A DNA stretch of 5,189 bases. It comes from an uncultured Anaerosporobacter sp. GTDB lineage: Bacteria > Bacillota > Clostridia > Lachnospirales > Lachnospiraceae. Position numbers and translations under genes: made by a program. Below, piece after piece: positions 1-5,189 of the stretch. The notes under the pieces were generated by a model. It worked only from the letters and a program-made list of their open reading frames with translations. It did no database searches and had not been told where the DNA came from. Where the stretch lies: assembly GCA_945787925.1 (NCBI GenBank), contig CALZJY010000168.1, positions 1 to 5,189 of the forward strand. Direction: 5' to 3'. Within the stretch, counting starts at the first letter, position 1; each line of letters opens with the position of its first letter.

Positions 1-101
1 TATTGTAATAGAAATCAATAAGAATTTATCAAAAAAAAGTAATAAGGACACGAGGGCCAAACACCCTTTTATTTTTTGCTTTTTTTAATGATAATAAGAA
101 A
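1..101. other. AT-rich intergenic end of the window
   Basis: No gene is recognisable here. A small plus-strand stem AGGG (53-56) / CCCT (64-67) is followed by TTTATTTTTTGCTTTTTTT; it could be a weak terminator for a plus-strand gene entering from the left, but four base pairs are little. On the minus strand TTGATA (32-27) and TACAAT (7-2) resemble a promoter for a gene further left, though the 19-nt spacing is long. Both readings are weak. Confidence 0.3.
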
Positions 102-123
102 GAGCAGGTCCGGTCACCTACCC
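102..123 (-). terminator. Probable rho-independent terminator of cheR
   Basis: On the minus strand GGGTAGGT (123-116) pairs with ACCTGCTC (109-102) over eight positions, two of them G-U wobbles, around the loop GACCGG. The stem is followed by TTTCTTATTATC, a moderately U-rich tail. It begins about 43 nt after the cheR stop codon. The stem is modest and the tail imperfect, so confidence is medium. Confidence 0.45.
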
Positions 124-144
124 CCATTTAATATCATACGATAT

Positions 145-173
145 TTGAAACTGTATTATACACTTGTTATAAC
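145..173 (+). promoter_or_regulatory. Possible antisense promoter at the 3' end of cheR
   Basis: On the plus strand TTGAAA (145-150) and TATAAC (168-173) are separated by exactly 17 nt. Each matches the sigma-A consensus at 5 of 6 positions. Transcription would start near 180 and run antisense into cheR. No convincing plus-strand gene lies downstream. AT-rich DNA gives many chance matches, so this is a candidate only. Confidence 0.25.
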
Positions 174-946
174 TTACGATAAAAAAAGGATTTATGAGAC
201 TTAAATCCTAGCTCTTGTGCTTGGATAATTTGCTCTGTACTTCCTACAAATAGGTAGCAATCTTTCTTTAATGACTCATTGAATTTTTTATAAATCTCTG
301 TTTTTGCCTCTTCTGTAAAGTAAATCATTACATTGCGACAAATAATGATGTGGCAACCCTCTGGATAAGGATCTTTTAACAAATCATGTCGATAAAACTC
401 TACACATCTCTTTATTTCATCAGAAATACGATACGTCTTGTCATCTATCTTATTGAAATATTTCGTAAGGTATTCTTGCGGAATCCCCTTGATGTACTTC
501 TCGTTATATTCTCCTTTTTTGGCCTTTTCAATAATTTGCTTATCAATATCTGTAGCGATAACTTTGATATTGGATAGGGGCACAAATTTGCTCAGGCACA
601 TAACGAGCGAGTATGGCTCATCCCCTGTGGAACAAGCAGCACTCCATATTTTTAGGCTTTTCCCATTTGCCTTAAGTAACTGTGGAAAGATTTCTTCTTC
701 TAATACTTTCCATTGATCTGGATTTCTATAAAACTCAGATACATTAATTGTCAGATAATTTACAAATTCATCTAACAGTACTGTGTTTTGTTTTATTTCT
801 TGAATGAAATCCGTATAACTTGTAATTTTATGTTTCGTAATCAACGCATCAATTCTACGTTTCATCTGTCGTTCTTTATATGCATTTAAATCCAATTTAA
901 TCAGCTGATAGACAGCCTTTTTAAATTCTTCGTAATTTCCTAACAT
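167..946 (-). CDS. cheR: CheR-type chemotaxis receptor protein-glutamate methyltransferase
   Basis: Cytoplasmic enzyme that uses S-adenosylmethionine to methylate glutamates on methyl-accepting chemotaxis proteins, opposing CheB during adaptation. The 259-residue product fits CheR without extra domains. The N-terminal helical domain (about 5-65) contains AYKERQMKRRI, a basic segment typical of CheR. LTINVSEFYRNP (65-76) is the conserved linker and active-site motif. The methyltransferase domain has IWSAACSTGDEPYSLVM (100-116) as SAM motif I, IATDID (130-135), FYRHDLL (184-190), IIICRNVMIYF (200-210) and FVGSTEQ (233-239). The ATG at 946 follows AGGTGA by only 3 nt, a tight spacing that may mean weak initiation; no better start is visible, since the next Met (28) would remove part of the N-terminal domain. 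No other chemotaxis or flagellar gene is in view. A 97-nt gap with a large hairpin separates it from ispH-S1, so it may be separately transcribed. Related CheR-like enzymes can serve non-flagellar systems, so the exact partner is inferred. Confidence 0.94.
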   Translation of the reverse strand: MLGNYEEFKKAVYQLIKLDLNAYKERQMKRRIDALITKHKITSYTDFIQEIKQNTVLLDEFVNYLTINVSEFYRNPDQWKVLEEEIFPQLLKANGKSLKIWSAACSTGDEPYSLVMCLSKFVPLSNIKVIATDIDKQIIEKAKKGEYNEKYIKGIPQEYLTKYFNKIDDKTYRISDEIKRCVEFYRHDLLKDPYPEGCHIIICRNVMIYFTEEAKTEIYKKFNESLKKDCYLFVGSTEQIIQAQELGFKSHKSFFYRKL

Positions 947-981
947 GTTTCACCTATGCTATAATCCCTTATCTTTCTAAA

Positions 982-1010
982 TACATAACACAAAAGTGAA
1001 CTAGTGTTAA
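982..1010 (-). promoter_or_regulatory. Weak candidate promoter for cheR
   Basis: TTAACA (1010-1005), a 5/6 match to the sigma-A -35 box, lies 17 nt from TATGTA (987-982), only a 3/6 match to -10. The -35 box sits in the loop side of the 991-1024 stem-loop. A transcript would have a leader of about 30 nt before cheR. No sigma-D style motif (TAAA-N15-GCCGATAT) is visible, although many chemotaxis genes use one. This is a guess driven by the need for a cheR promoter if the hairpin terminates. Confidence 0.2.
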
Positions 1011-1024
1011 CTAGTCCACTTTTG
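991..1024 (-). terminator. Large stem-loop between ispH-S1 and cheR, probable operon terminator or attenuator
   Basis: CAAAAGTG (991-998) pairs with CACTTTTG (1017-1024), and ACTAGT (1000-1005) pairs with ACTAGT (1010-1015). One A/C mismatch interrupts the stem and the loop is GTTA. It begins 19 nt after the ispH-S1 stop codon. On the minus strand the stem ends in CTTTTG followed by TGTTATGTATTT, which is U-rich but not a clean U-tract, so termination may be partial. It could also protect the 3' end of the operon mRNA. The structure is seen directly; its function is inferred. Confidence 0.6.
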
Positions 1025-1043
1025 CCATTACAGCAAGAATAAA

Positions 1044-2957
1044 TTATTCTTCTACTGTTTCTTCTTTATCTTCTTCAGCTAAAAGTGCTTTTACACTTAA
1101 GCTGATTTTTTTGTCTTCTAAGTTGAAATCTACAACTTTAGCTGTGATTTCTTGTCCGATTGTTAAAACATCTGCAGGTTTTTCTACGTGTTCTTTAGAA
1201 ATTTGAGATACATGTAATAATGCATCTACGCCTGCTTCTAATTCAACGAATGCACCAAAGTCAGTCATACGAGCAACTTTACCAGTCACAACGTTTCCTA
1301 CTGCAAATTTTTCTTCTGCATTAGCCCATGGATTTGTTTCAGCAAATTTTAAGCTAAGAGCAATTTTTGCACCTTGAATATCTTTAATAAGAACTTTAAC
1401 TGTTTCTCCAACTTTGAAGATTTTCTTAGGATTTTCAACACGTCCCCAGCTCATTTCGGAGATGTGAAGTAAACCATCTACTCCACCAAGATCGATGAAC
1501 GCACCGAAATCAGTAACATTTTTAACAGTACCTTCTACTGTCATACCAACGCTGATTTTTTCTAAAACTTCTTTTTGTTTTGCAGCTTTTTCTTTCGCTA
1601 CAAGTTGTTTACGATCACCGATGATTCTTCTATGTTTAGGGTTGAATTCTCTGATTACGAATTCGATTTCCTGATTTGCATATTTTGTTAAATCTTTTTC
1701 ATAGGAATCAGATACTAAGCTAGCTGGAATGAATACTCTAGATTCATCAACTACTACTGTAAGACCACCATCAACAACAGATGTAACCTTTGCAGTTAAT
1801 ACTTCTTGGTTGTTAAAAGCTTCTTCTAATCTCTTGCTTCCTTTTTCTGCTGCCAATCTCTTATAAGTAAGAAGAACTTGGCCTTCTCCATCGTTTACTT
1901 TAAGAACTTTAGCTTCCATAGTGTCGCCAACGTTTACAACTTCTCTTAAATCTACATTAGGTAGGTTAGTATATTCATTTCTAGTAATAATACCATCTGC
2001 CTTGTAGCCAATATTTAAGACGATTTCGTCTTCTTTCACACTGATTACAGTGCCTTCGACAACCTCTCCGTTGTGTATTGTTACTAATGATTCTTCTAAT
2101 AATTGTTCAAAACTCATCTCTGACATGTTAGTATGAACCTCCTCAATTATTTTTTTTGGGGTAGATGCCCCTGCGGTAATACCTACGCTACGAAAAGATT
2201 TAAATCGCTCTAAATCTAGGTCAACAAGTGTCTGTATATAGAAAGTATTTGGACATTCCTTTTTACTTATCTCATAGAGCTTTTGTGTGTTCGAACTATG
2301 TTTTCCACCTATTACAATCATTGCGTCACATTCTTTGGCTAGCTCTCTAACCTCAGACTGACGTTCCTCGGTAGCGTTACAAATTGTATTTAAAGCAAGT
2401 ATATCATAACCCTTTTTTGAAATAATTTCAACTAATTCTTGAAATTTCTTGTAATTAAATGTCGTCTGTGCAACGATGCATATTTTTTGTGATGGTTCCG
2501 TTTCGAAACGTTCTGCGTCTTCCTTCGTCTCAATAATCGTTACCTTTCCTTCACACCACCCTTTAATTCCTTGGACTTCTGGGTGTTTTGCATTACCGAT
2601 TATGATAATTTCACGGCCAAGGCCGGATTGCTCTTTTACGTTTTTATGAATTTTTCTTACATATGGGCAAGTAGCATTCACTACTTCATATCCCGTTTCT
2701 TCGATTTCCTCTAATACCTGTCTAGAAACACCGTGGGATCGTATAATTATTGTACCCTTAGAACCGTCTTTTAATTCTTCTACGGAATTAACTACATGTA
2801 CTCCCTTATTTTCCAAATCTTTGACAACTTCTTCGTTGTGAATGATTTCTCCATAAGTGCATACATTTTCTTTATTTCTCGCAGAATCGTATACTACGTC
2901 TACGGCGCGTGTTACGCCGAAACAAAACCCTGCGCTTTTTGCTAACTTTACTTCCAT
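1044..2957 (-). CDS. ispH: Fusion of HMBPP reductase IspH and ribosomal protein S1
   Basis: A 637-residue two-part protein. Residues 1 to about 277 are IspH, the [4Fe-4S] enzyme that reduces HMBPP to IPP and DMAPP in the last MEP-pathway step. The three cluster cysteines are C12 (GFCFGV), C97 (NATCPYV) and C193 (TICNATEERQ). H40, H75 (RSHGV), H125-P-E127, Q164-T-T166, S221-S-N223 and the ASTP loop (264-267) match the active site. From about residue 278 come four S1 RNA-binding domains, roughly 291-366, 383-451, 470-538 and 553-624. The last two are most canonical (DFGAFIDLGGVDGLLHIS and DFGAFVELEAGVDALLHVS). E. coli S1 has six domains, so this is the shorter Firmicute-like form, whose role in translation is less certain. 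The tail is acidic (EEDKEETVEE). The ATG at 2957 has AGGTGG 9 nt upstream, 21 nt after the cmk stop. The fusion is known in Clostridia; no frameshift or stop breaks it. A separate start for the S1 part is described at 2124-2143. Confidence 0.96.
   Translation of the reverse strand: MEVKLAKSAGFCFGVTRAVDVVYDSARNKENVCTYGEIIHNEEVVKDLENKGVHVVNSVEELKDGSKGTIIIRSHGVSRQVLEEIEETGYEVVNATCPYVRKIHKNVKEQSGLGREIIIIGNAKHPEVQGIKGWCEGKVTIIETKEDAERFETEPSQKICIVAQTTFNYKKFQELVEIISKKGYDILALNTICNATEERQSEVRELAKECDAMIVIGGKHSSNTQKLYEISKKECPNTFYIQTLVDLDLERFKSFRSVGITAGASTPKKIIEEVHTNMSEMSFEQLLEESLVTIHNGEVVEGTVISVKEDEIVLNIGYKADGIITRNEYTNLPNVDLREVVNVGDTMEAKVLKVNDGEGQVLLTYKRLAAEKGSKRLEEAFNNQEVLTAKVTSVVDGGLTVVVDESRVFIPASLVSDSYEKDLTKYANQEIEFVIREFNPKHRRIIGDRKQLVAKEKAAKQKEVLEKISVGMTVEGTVKNVTDFGAFIDLGGVDGLLHISEMSWGRVENPKKIFKVGETVKVLIKDIQGAKIALSLKFAETNPWANAEEKFAVGNVVTGKVARMTDFGAFVELEAGVDALLHVSQISKEHVEKPADVLTIGQEITAKVVDFNLEDKKISLSVKALLAEEDKEETVEE
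2124..2143 (-). promoter_or_regulatory. Internal ribosome binding site and start for free-standing S1
   Basis: At the IspH/S1 junction the minus strand has AGGAGG (2143-2138, within TTGAGGAGGTT), 11 nt before an in-frame ATG at 2126-2124 (Met278 of the fusion). This Shine-Dalgarno is stronger than those before the annotated genes in this window. Initiation here would give a 360-residue protein ending at 1044, beginning MSEMSFEQLLEES and holding all four S1 domains with no IspH sequence. A second ATG lies three codons later (Met281), at a less suitable spacing. The same bases encode I-E-E-V-H-T-N, so chance is possible. The motif and position are seen directly; use of the site is inferred. Confidence 0.5.
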
Positions 2958-2978
2958 GCTACGCTTCCACCTATACTA

Positions 2979-3644
2979 CTATTTATGTTGTTGGTATAAA
3001 CGAATGATTTCTTCCACTACTTCATCAATTGTCATAAAGGAAGAATCTAAAAGGATCGCATCCTCCGCTTGACGTAATGGGGAAATTTCACGATTCATAT
3101 CCTGTTCGTCTCTAGCGATGATATCTGCTTCGATCGTTGCTAGATCACATACAATTCCTTTTTCCGTATTTTCTTTCCATCTTCTTTTCGCACGTTCTGC
3201 TGAAGATGCAGTTAAATATACTTTAAGGTTTGCATTTGGAAGGATTTGTGTTCCTACATCTCTTCCGTCCATGATTACATTTTGCACGCTTGCAAGCTTC
3301 CTTTGAAGCTCCACTAATTTCACGCGTACTTCTTTGATTGTAGCAACGGCACTTGCCATTTTGCCAGCTTCTTCGGTACGAATCTTTCCATTTACATTCT
3401 CACCGTTAAGAACTACGATTTGTTCTCCGTCTTTATATTCAATCGTGATATCTGCTGTTTCGCATGCTTTTACGATATCTTCATGGTTATTTACATCAAA
3501 GTTATTTTCTGTGAAATAAAGTCCCATCGCACGGTACATTGCACCAGTATCTACATAGATAAACTCTAGTTTCTTTGCAACCAATTTTGCGATTGTACTT
3601 TTTCCTGCCCCTGCGGGCCCATCAATGGCTATGCAATAATTCAT
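2979..3644 (-). CDS. cmk: Cytidylate kinase (CMP/dCMP kinase)
   Basis: Cytoplasmic enzyme that transfers phosphate from ATP to CMP or dCMP, giving CDP or dCDP for nucleotide pools and lipid precursors. The 221-residue product matches the usual bacterial Cmk length. The Walker A loop is GPAGAGKST (residues 9-17). VDTGAMYR (31-38) and DGRDVGT (127-133) are CMP-binding motifs. A basic lid segment ERAKRRWKE (150-158) is followed by RDEQDMNREISPL (178-190), the conserved RDxxDxxRxxSPL motif. The frame stays open to 3704, but that start would add 20 residues with no family counterpart and overlap the upstream flavoprotein gene by 40 nt. The ATG at 3644 has AGAGGA 7 nt upstream and starts directly with the family N-terminus (MNYCIAIDGP), so I chose it. 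The gene sits between the flavoprotein and ispH-S1 with gaps of 20 and 21 nt, indicating co-transcription. Cmk next to S1 is a long-recognised arrangement (cmk-rpsA in E. coli, cmk-ypfD in Bacillus). Confidence 0.97.
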   Translation of the reverse strand: MNYCIAIDGPAGAGKSTIAKLVAKKLEFIYVDTGAMYRAMGLYFTENNFDVNNHEDIVKACETADITIEYKDGEQIVVLNGENVNGKIRTEEAGKMASAVATIKEVRVKLVELQRKLASVQNVIMDGRDVGTQILPNANLKVYLTASSAERAKRRWKENTEKGIVCDLATIEADIIARDEQDMNREISPLRQAEDAILLDSSFMTIDEVVEEIIRLYQQHK

Positions 3645-3664
3645 TTTAATTTCCTCTTTACTTG

Positions 3665-4891
3665 TTATTGTATTGATATCCCTGCTAAGTATGCAGTTGA
3701 CCATGCAATTTGAAGGTTGAATCCTCCTGTTAATGCATCTAGGTCCAGTACCTCTCCTGCAAAATACAGGCCTTGTACTAATTTCGACTCCATCGTAGAC
3801 GGATCTACTTCATTTACTTTTACTCCGCCTTTTGTAATAACCGCTTGGTTATATCCTCCTAAAGATGCAACTGTCATAGTAAATGCTTTCATCAGACGAA
3901 CTAAGTTTTGTCGTTCTTCTTTTGTAACGGTATTTACTTTTTTCTCCGGATTAATTCCAGAACGTTCGATGATTACTGGAATCAGCTTCTTTGGCAATAA
4001 CTCATCTAATGAGTTTGCAAACTTCTTGTTGATATTCTTTTCAAAATCACGAAGTAACCTTGCATCTAAGTGTTCAAAATCAAGCGCTGGTTTTAAGTCA
4101 ATGGATACTGTTAATTCTCCACCCTTATTATATCCACCGGCGTAGCTTGATGCACTTAGAACCAAGGGCCCACTAATCCCAAAATGAGTAAATAACATTT
4201 CACCAAAATTTTGATATAGTGTCTTTTTACCAGCTTTTAATGTCAATTCTACATTCTTAAGCGCTAACCCTTGTAAATTCTTCACAAAGGATTCTTTGAT
4301 ATTAAACGGTACAAGGCTTGGCTTACATTCTTTAATCGTATGGCCTACAGAAGTAGCAAAACGATATCCATCACCTGTAGAGCCTGTTACTGCATAGGAT
4401 AAGCCGCCTGTACAAATCACAACAGCATCTCCATATACTACTTTTTTATTGATCTTCACGCCTACGGCCTTTCCGTCTTTTACTACGATATCTTCTACCG
4501 TAGAATGATAACGTACCTCTACTCCTAGTCGATTCATCTCGCGTACTAATGCTGCAATGACATCGGAAGATTTATCAGAAACCGGAAATACACGATTTCC
4601 ACGTTCCACTTTTAATGGTAATCCTATTTCTTCAAAGAAATCCATTAAGTCTGTATTCGTAAATGTGTAGAAGCTACTGTAAAGGAACTTCTTATTTGAC
4701 ATCATATTATCAAAAATCACTTCTAAGTCGCTTGCATTTGTTACGTTACAACGACCCTTTCCTGTAATGTAGATCTTCTTTCCACACTTTTCATTCTTTT
4801 CAAACAATGTAACGGTATGACCATTTCTGGCCGCTGCGATTGCAGACATCATACCTGCCGCACCGCCACCTATAACTAAAACGTGACTCAT
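3665..4891 (-). CDS. HI0933/YhiN/BaiN-family FAD-dependent oxidoreductase
   Basis: This 408-residue protein is a probable soluble flavoprotein of the HI0933 family. The N-terminus is a Rossmann FAD-binding fold with the dinucleotide motif GGGAAGMMSA (residues 8-17) and the ribose-binding acidic residue E31 in LFEKN. The family signature CGKKIYITGKGRCNVTN spans 36-52. TGGLSYAVTGSTGDGY (161-176) and MLFTHFGISGPLVLSASS (232-249) follow. The C-terminal FAD segment has ITKGGVKVNEV (352-362) and GLYFAGEVLDLDALTGGFN (374-392). Length is normal for the family and nothing looks broken. The ATG at 4891 is preceded by AGAAAGG about 9 nt upstream. It is the first gene of the cluster, with cmk starting 20 nt after its stop. 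The substrate cannot be read from sequence. From memory, relatives include BaiN, proposed to act on bile acids in Clostridium scindens, and E. coli YhiN, reported as a 23S rRNA dihydrouridine synthase. Automatic labels such as 'aminoacetone oxidase family' are weakly supported. Family assignment is firm; function is open. Confidence 0.93.
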   Translation of the reverse strand: MSHVLVIGGGAAGMMSAIAAARNGHTVTLFEKNEKCGKKIYITGKGRCNVTNASDLEVIFDNMMSNKKFLYSSFYTFTNTDLMDFFEEIGLPLKVERGNRVFPVSDKSSDVIAALVREMNRLGVEVRYHSTVEDIVVKDGKAVGVKINKKVVYGDAVVICTGGLSYAVTGSTGDGYRFATSVGHTIKECKPSLVPFNIKESFVKNLQGLALKNVELTLKAGKKTLYQNFGEMLFTHFGISGPLVLSASSYAGGYNKGGELTVSIDLKPALDFEHLDARLLRDFEKNINKKFANSLDELLPKKLIPVIIERSGINPEKKVNTVTKEERQNLVRLMKAFTMTVASLGGYNQAVITKGGVKVNEVDPSTMESKLVQGLYFAGEVLDLDALTGGFNLQIAWSTAYLAGISIQ

Positions 4892-4956
4892 CTAATCTTG
4901 CCTTTCTGTTACTTGCGGGCTAAATTATTACTTTATTCGATTATGCCCTACTGCAT

Positions 4957-4985
4957 AGTATATCTTATAATTTCCTTTTTTTAAA
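4957..4985 (-). promoter_or_regulatory. Candidate sigma-A promoter for the flavoprotein-cmk-ispH-S1 operon
   Basis: On the minus strand TTTAAA (4985-4980) lies 17 nt from TATACT (4962-4957). These match the -35 consensus at 4/6 and the -10 consensus at 5/6. Transcription would begin near 4950, giving a leader of roughly 58 nt before the ATG at 4891. The leader shows no recognisable riboswitch. This is the best promoter-like pair in the spacer before the operon. Confidence 0.45.
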
Positions 4986-5000
4986 GAGTTTATTTCATCT

Positions 5001-5038
5001 TTCTATCACCGATAGAAGAAAGCGTGTGTTCCACACAC
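5001..5038. repeat. Two adjacent small inverted repeats upstream of the operon
   Basis: TTCTATC (5001-5007) pairs with GATAGAA (5011-5017) around a 3-nt loop, and GTGTGT (5024-5029) pairs with ACACAC (5033-5038) around TCC. They lie 16 to 53 nt upstream of the -35 box of the candidate operon promoter. Neither has a U-tract in either direction, so they do not look like terminators. They could be operator-like sites or the remains of a leader; no regulator can be named. Confidence 0.45.
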
Positions 5039-5107
5039 TCTCACGACTTCCAACCCACTCAAGGAATACACCTTTTGCTGTGACGAGGGGAATTCGTTGT
5101 CTTTCAT
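5006..5107 (-). CDS. Possible 33-residue small ORF, uncertain
   Basis: An ATG at 5107 is preceded by AGGAAG about 9 nt upstream and opens a 33-codon frame ending in TGA at 5008-5006, with an in-frame TAG five codons before the start. The peptide begins MKDNEFPSS and ends VRVCGTHAFFYR. It has no membrane segment, signal peptide or recognised motif. The ORF runs through the 5024-5038 hairpin and ends in the loop of the 5001-5017 hairpin. It lies between an upstream terminator and the candidate operon promoter, and I see no promoter of its own. A chance ORF is at least as likely as a real gene. Confidence 0.2.
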   Translation of the reverse strand: MKDNEFPSSQQKVYSLSGLEVVRVCGTHAFFYR

Positions 5108-5136
5108 GCGAATTTCTTCCTACGCAATAACAAACA

Positions 5137-5176
5137 AAAAGCACTTAGATGTTACTTCTCCCATCTAAATGCTTTT
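5137..5176 (-). terminator. Rho-independent terminator of a gene to the right of the window
   Basis: AAAAGCA (5137-5143) pairs with TGCTTTT (5170-5176), and TTAGATG (5145-5151) pairs with CATCTAA (5162-5168), with one C/A mismatch and a 10-nt loop. Read on the minus strand the stem ends in CTTTTTGTTTGTTATT, a good U-rich tail, so it most likely ends a minus-strand gene lying to the right. The first bases at the window edge (5189-5177) hold minus-strand stops in several frames (TAG, TGA, TAA), consistent with that gene ending there or just outside. The plus-strand tail (TTTTATC) is weaker. Confidence 0.7.
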
Positions 5177-5189
5177 ATCAAACGATCTA

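Larger units (their letters stand above)
4892..5136. other. Intergenic region upstream of the operon
   Basis: Between the right-edge terminator and the flavoprotein start this stretch holds the two small inverted repeats, the candidate promoter and the doubtful 33-codon ORF. The leader downstream of the promoter has only a distant GGGC/GCCC pair. No tRNA, T-box, riboswitch or insertion sequence end is visible. Confidence 0.6.

Noticed and set aside
386..716. Plus-strand ORFs of 63 and 92 codons within cheR
   Set aside because: They lie wholly antisense to a well-supported cheR, have no recognisable motifs or good ribosome binding sites, and look like shadow frames.
2127..2220. Internal promoter upstream of the S1 part
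   Set aside because: I found no -35/-10 pair with acceptable spacing; any separate S1 synthesis would more likely rely on the internal ribosome binding site.
3645..3704. Upstream in-frame start for cmk adding 20 residues
   Set aside because: It overlaps the flavoprotein gene and precedes the normal Cmk N-terminus. The ATG at 3644 has AGAGGA at good spacing.
2857..4145. Several plus-strand ORFs of 61-142 codons opposite ispH, cmk and the flavoprotein gene
   Set aside because: All are antisense to genes with clear conserved motifs, and their translations are Ser/Thr/Phe-rich as expected of complementary-strand shadows.
4892..4956. Riboswitch or T-box in the operon leader
   Set aside because: The leader after the candidate promoter is only about 58 nt and lacks conserved riboswitch or T-box motifs or an anti-terminator/terminator pair.
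1..5189. Mobile element, CRISPR array, tRNA or rRNA gene
   Set aside because: No repeated spacer pattern, transposase or terminal inverted repeats, and no tRNA-like clover or rRNA sequence was seen. The gene content is core chromosomal.

Overview
The window looks like ordinary chromosome from a low-GC Gram-positive anaerobe, most likely class Clostridia and possibly a Lachnospiraceae or Lachnoclostridium-type organism. The basis is AT-rich DNA with AT-rich spacers, purine-rich Shine-Dalgarno sequences before the genes, and above all the fusion of IspH (HMBPP reductase) to ribosomal protein S1, which is characteristic of Clostridia. The lineage is inferred from gene content, not from a database search.

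All four substantial genes lie on the minus strand, so transcription runs from high to low coordinates. At the right edge (5137-5176) is a stem-loop that looks like the terminator of a gene outside the window. A leader region follows (4892-5136), with two small hairpins, a weak 33-codon ORF and a plausible sigma-A promoter (4957-4985). A compact cluster comes next: an HI0933/YhiN-family flavoprotein (4891-3665), cytidylate kinase cmk (3644-2979) and the ispH-S1 fusion (2957-1044). The gaps are only about 20 nt, so these three are probably one operon. A near-perfect 15-position stem-loop (991-1024) separates the operon from a chemotaxis receptor methyltransferase, cheR (946-167). A probable cheR terminator and an AT-rich spacer fill the left edge.

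The operon joins nucleotide supply (CMP/dCMP phosphorylation), isoprenoid precursor synthesis (last step of the MEP pathway), translation (S1) and a flavoprotein whose E. coli relative has, to my recollection, been linked to 23S rRNA dihydrouridine. The cmk-S1 pairing is an old, widely conserved arrangement. CheR is functionally unrelated to its neighbours and may be separately transcribed.

I do not see a new multi-gene system. The most interesting signal is inside the ispH-S1 ORF. At the domain junction a strong in-frame Shine-Dalgarno (AGGAGG) and an ATG (2126) could start a free-standing 360-residue S1 protein. Just upstream is a run of eight A residues where a slip in either direction would stop translation at the end of the IspH part. 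The ORF may therefore yield separate IspH and S1 products as well as the fusion.
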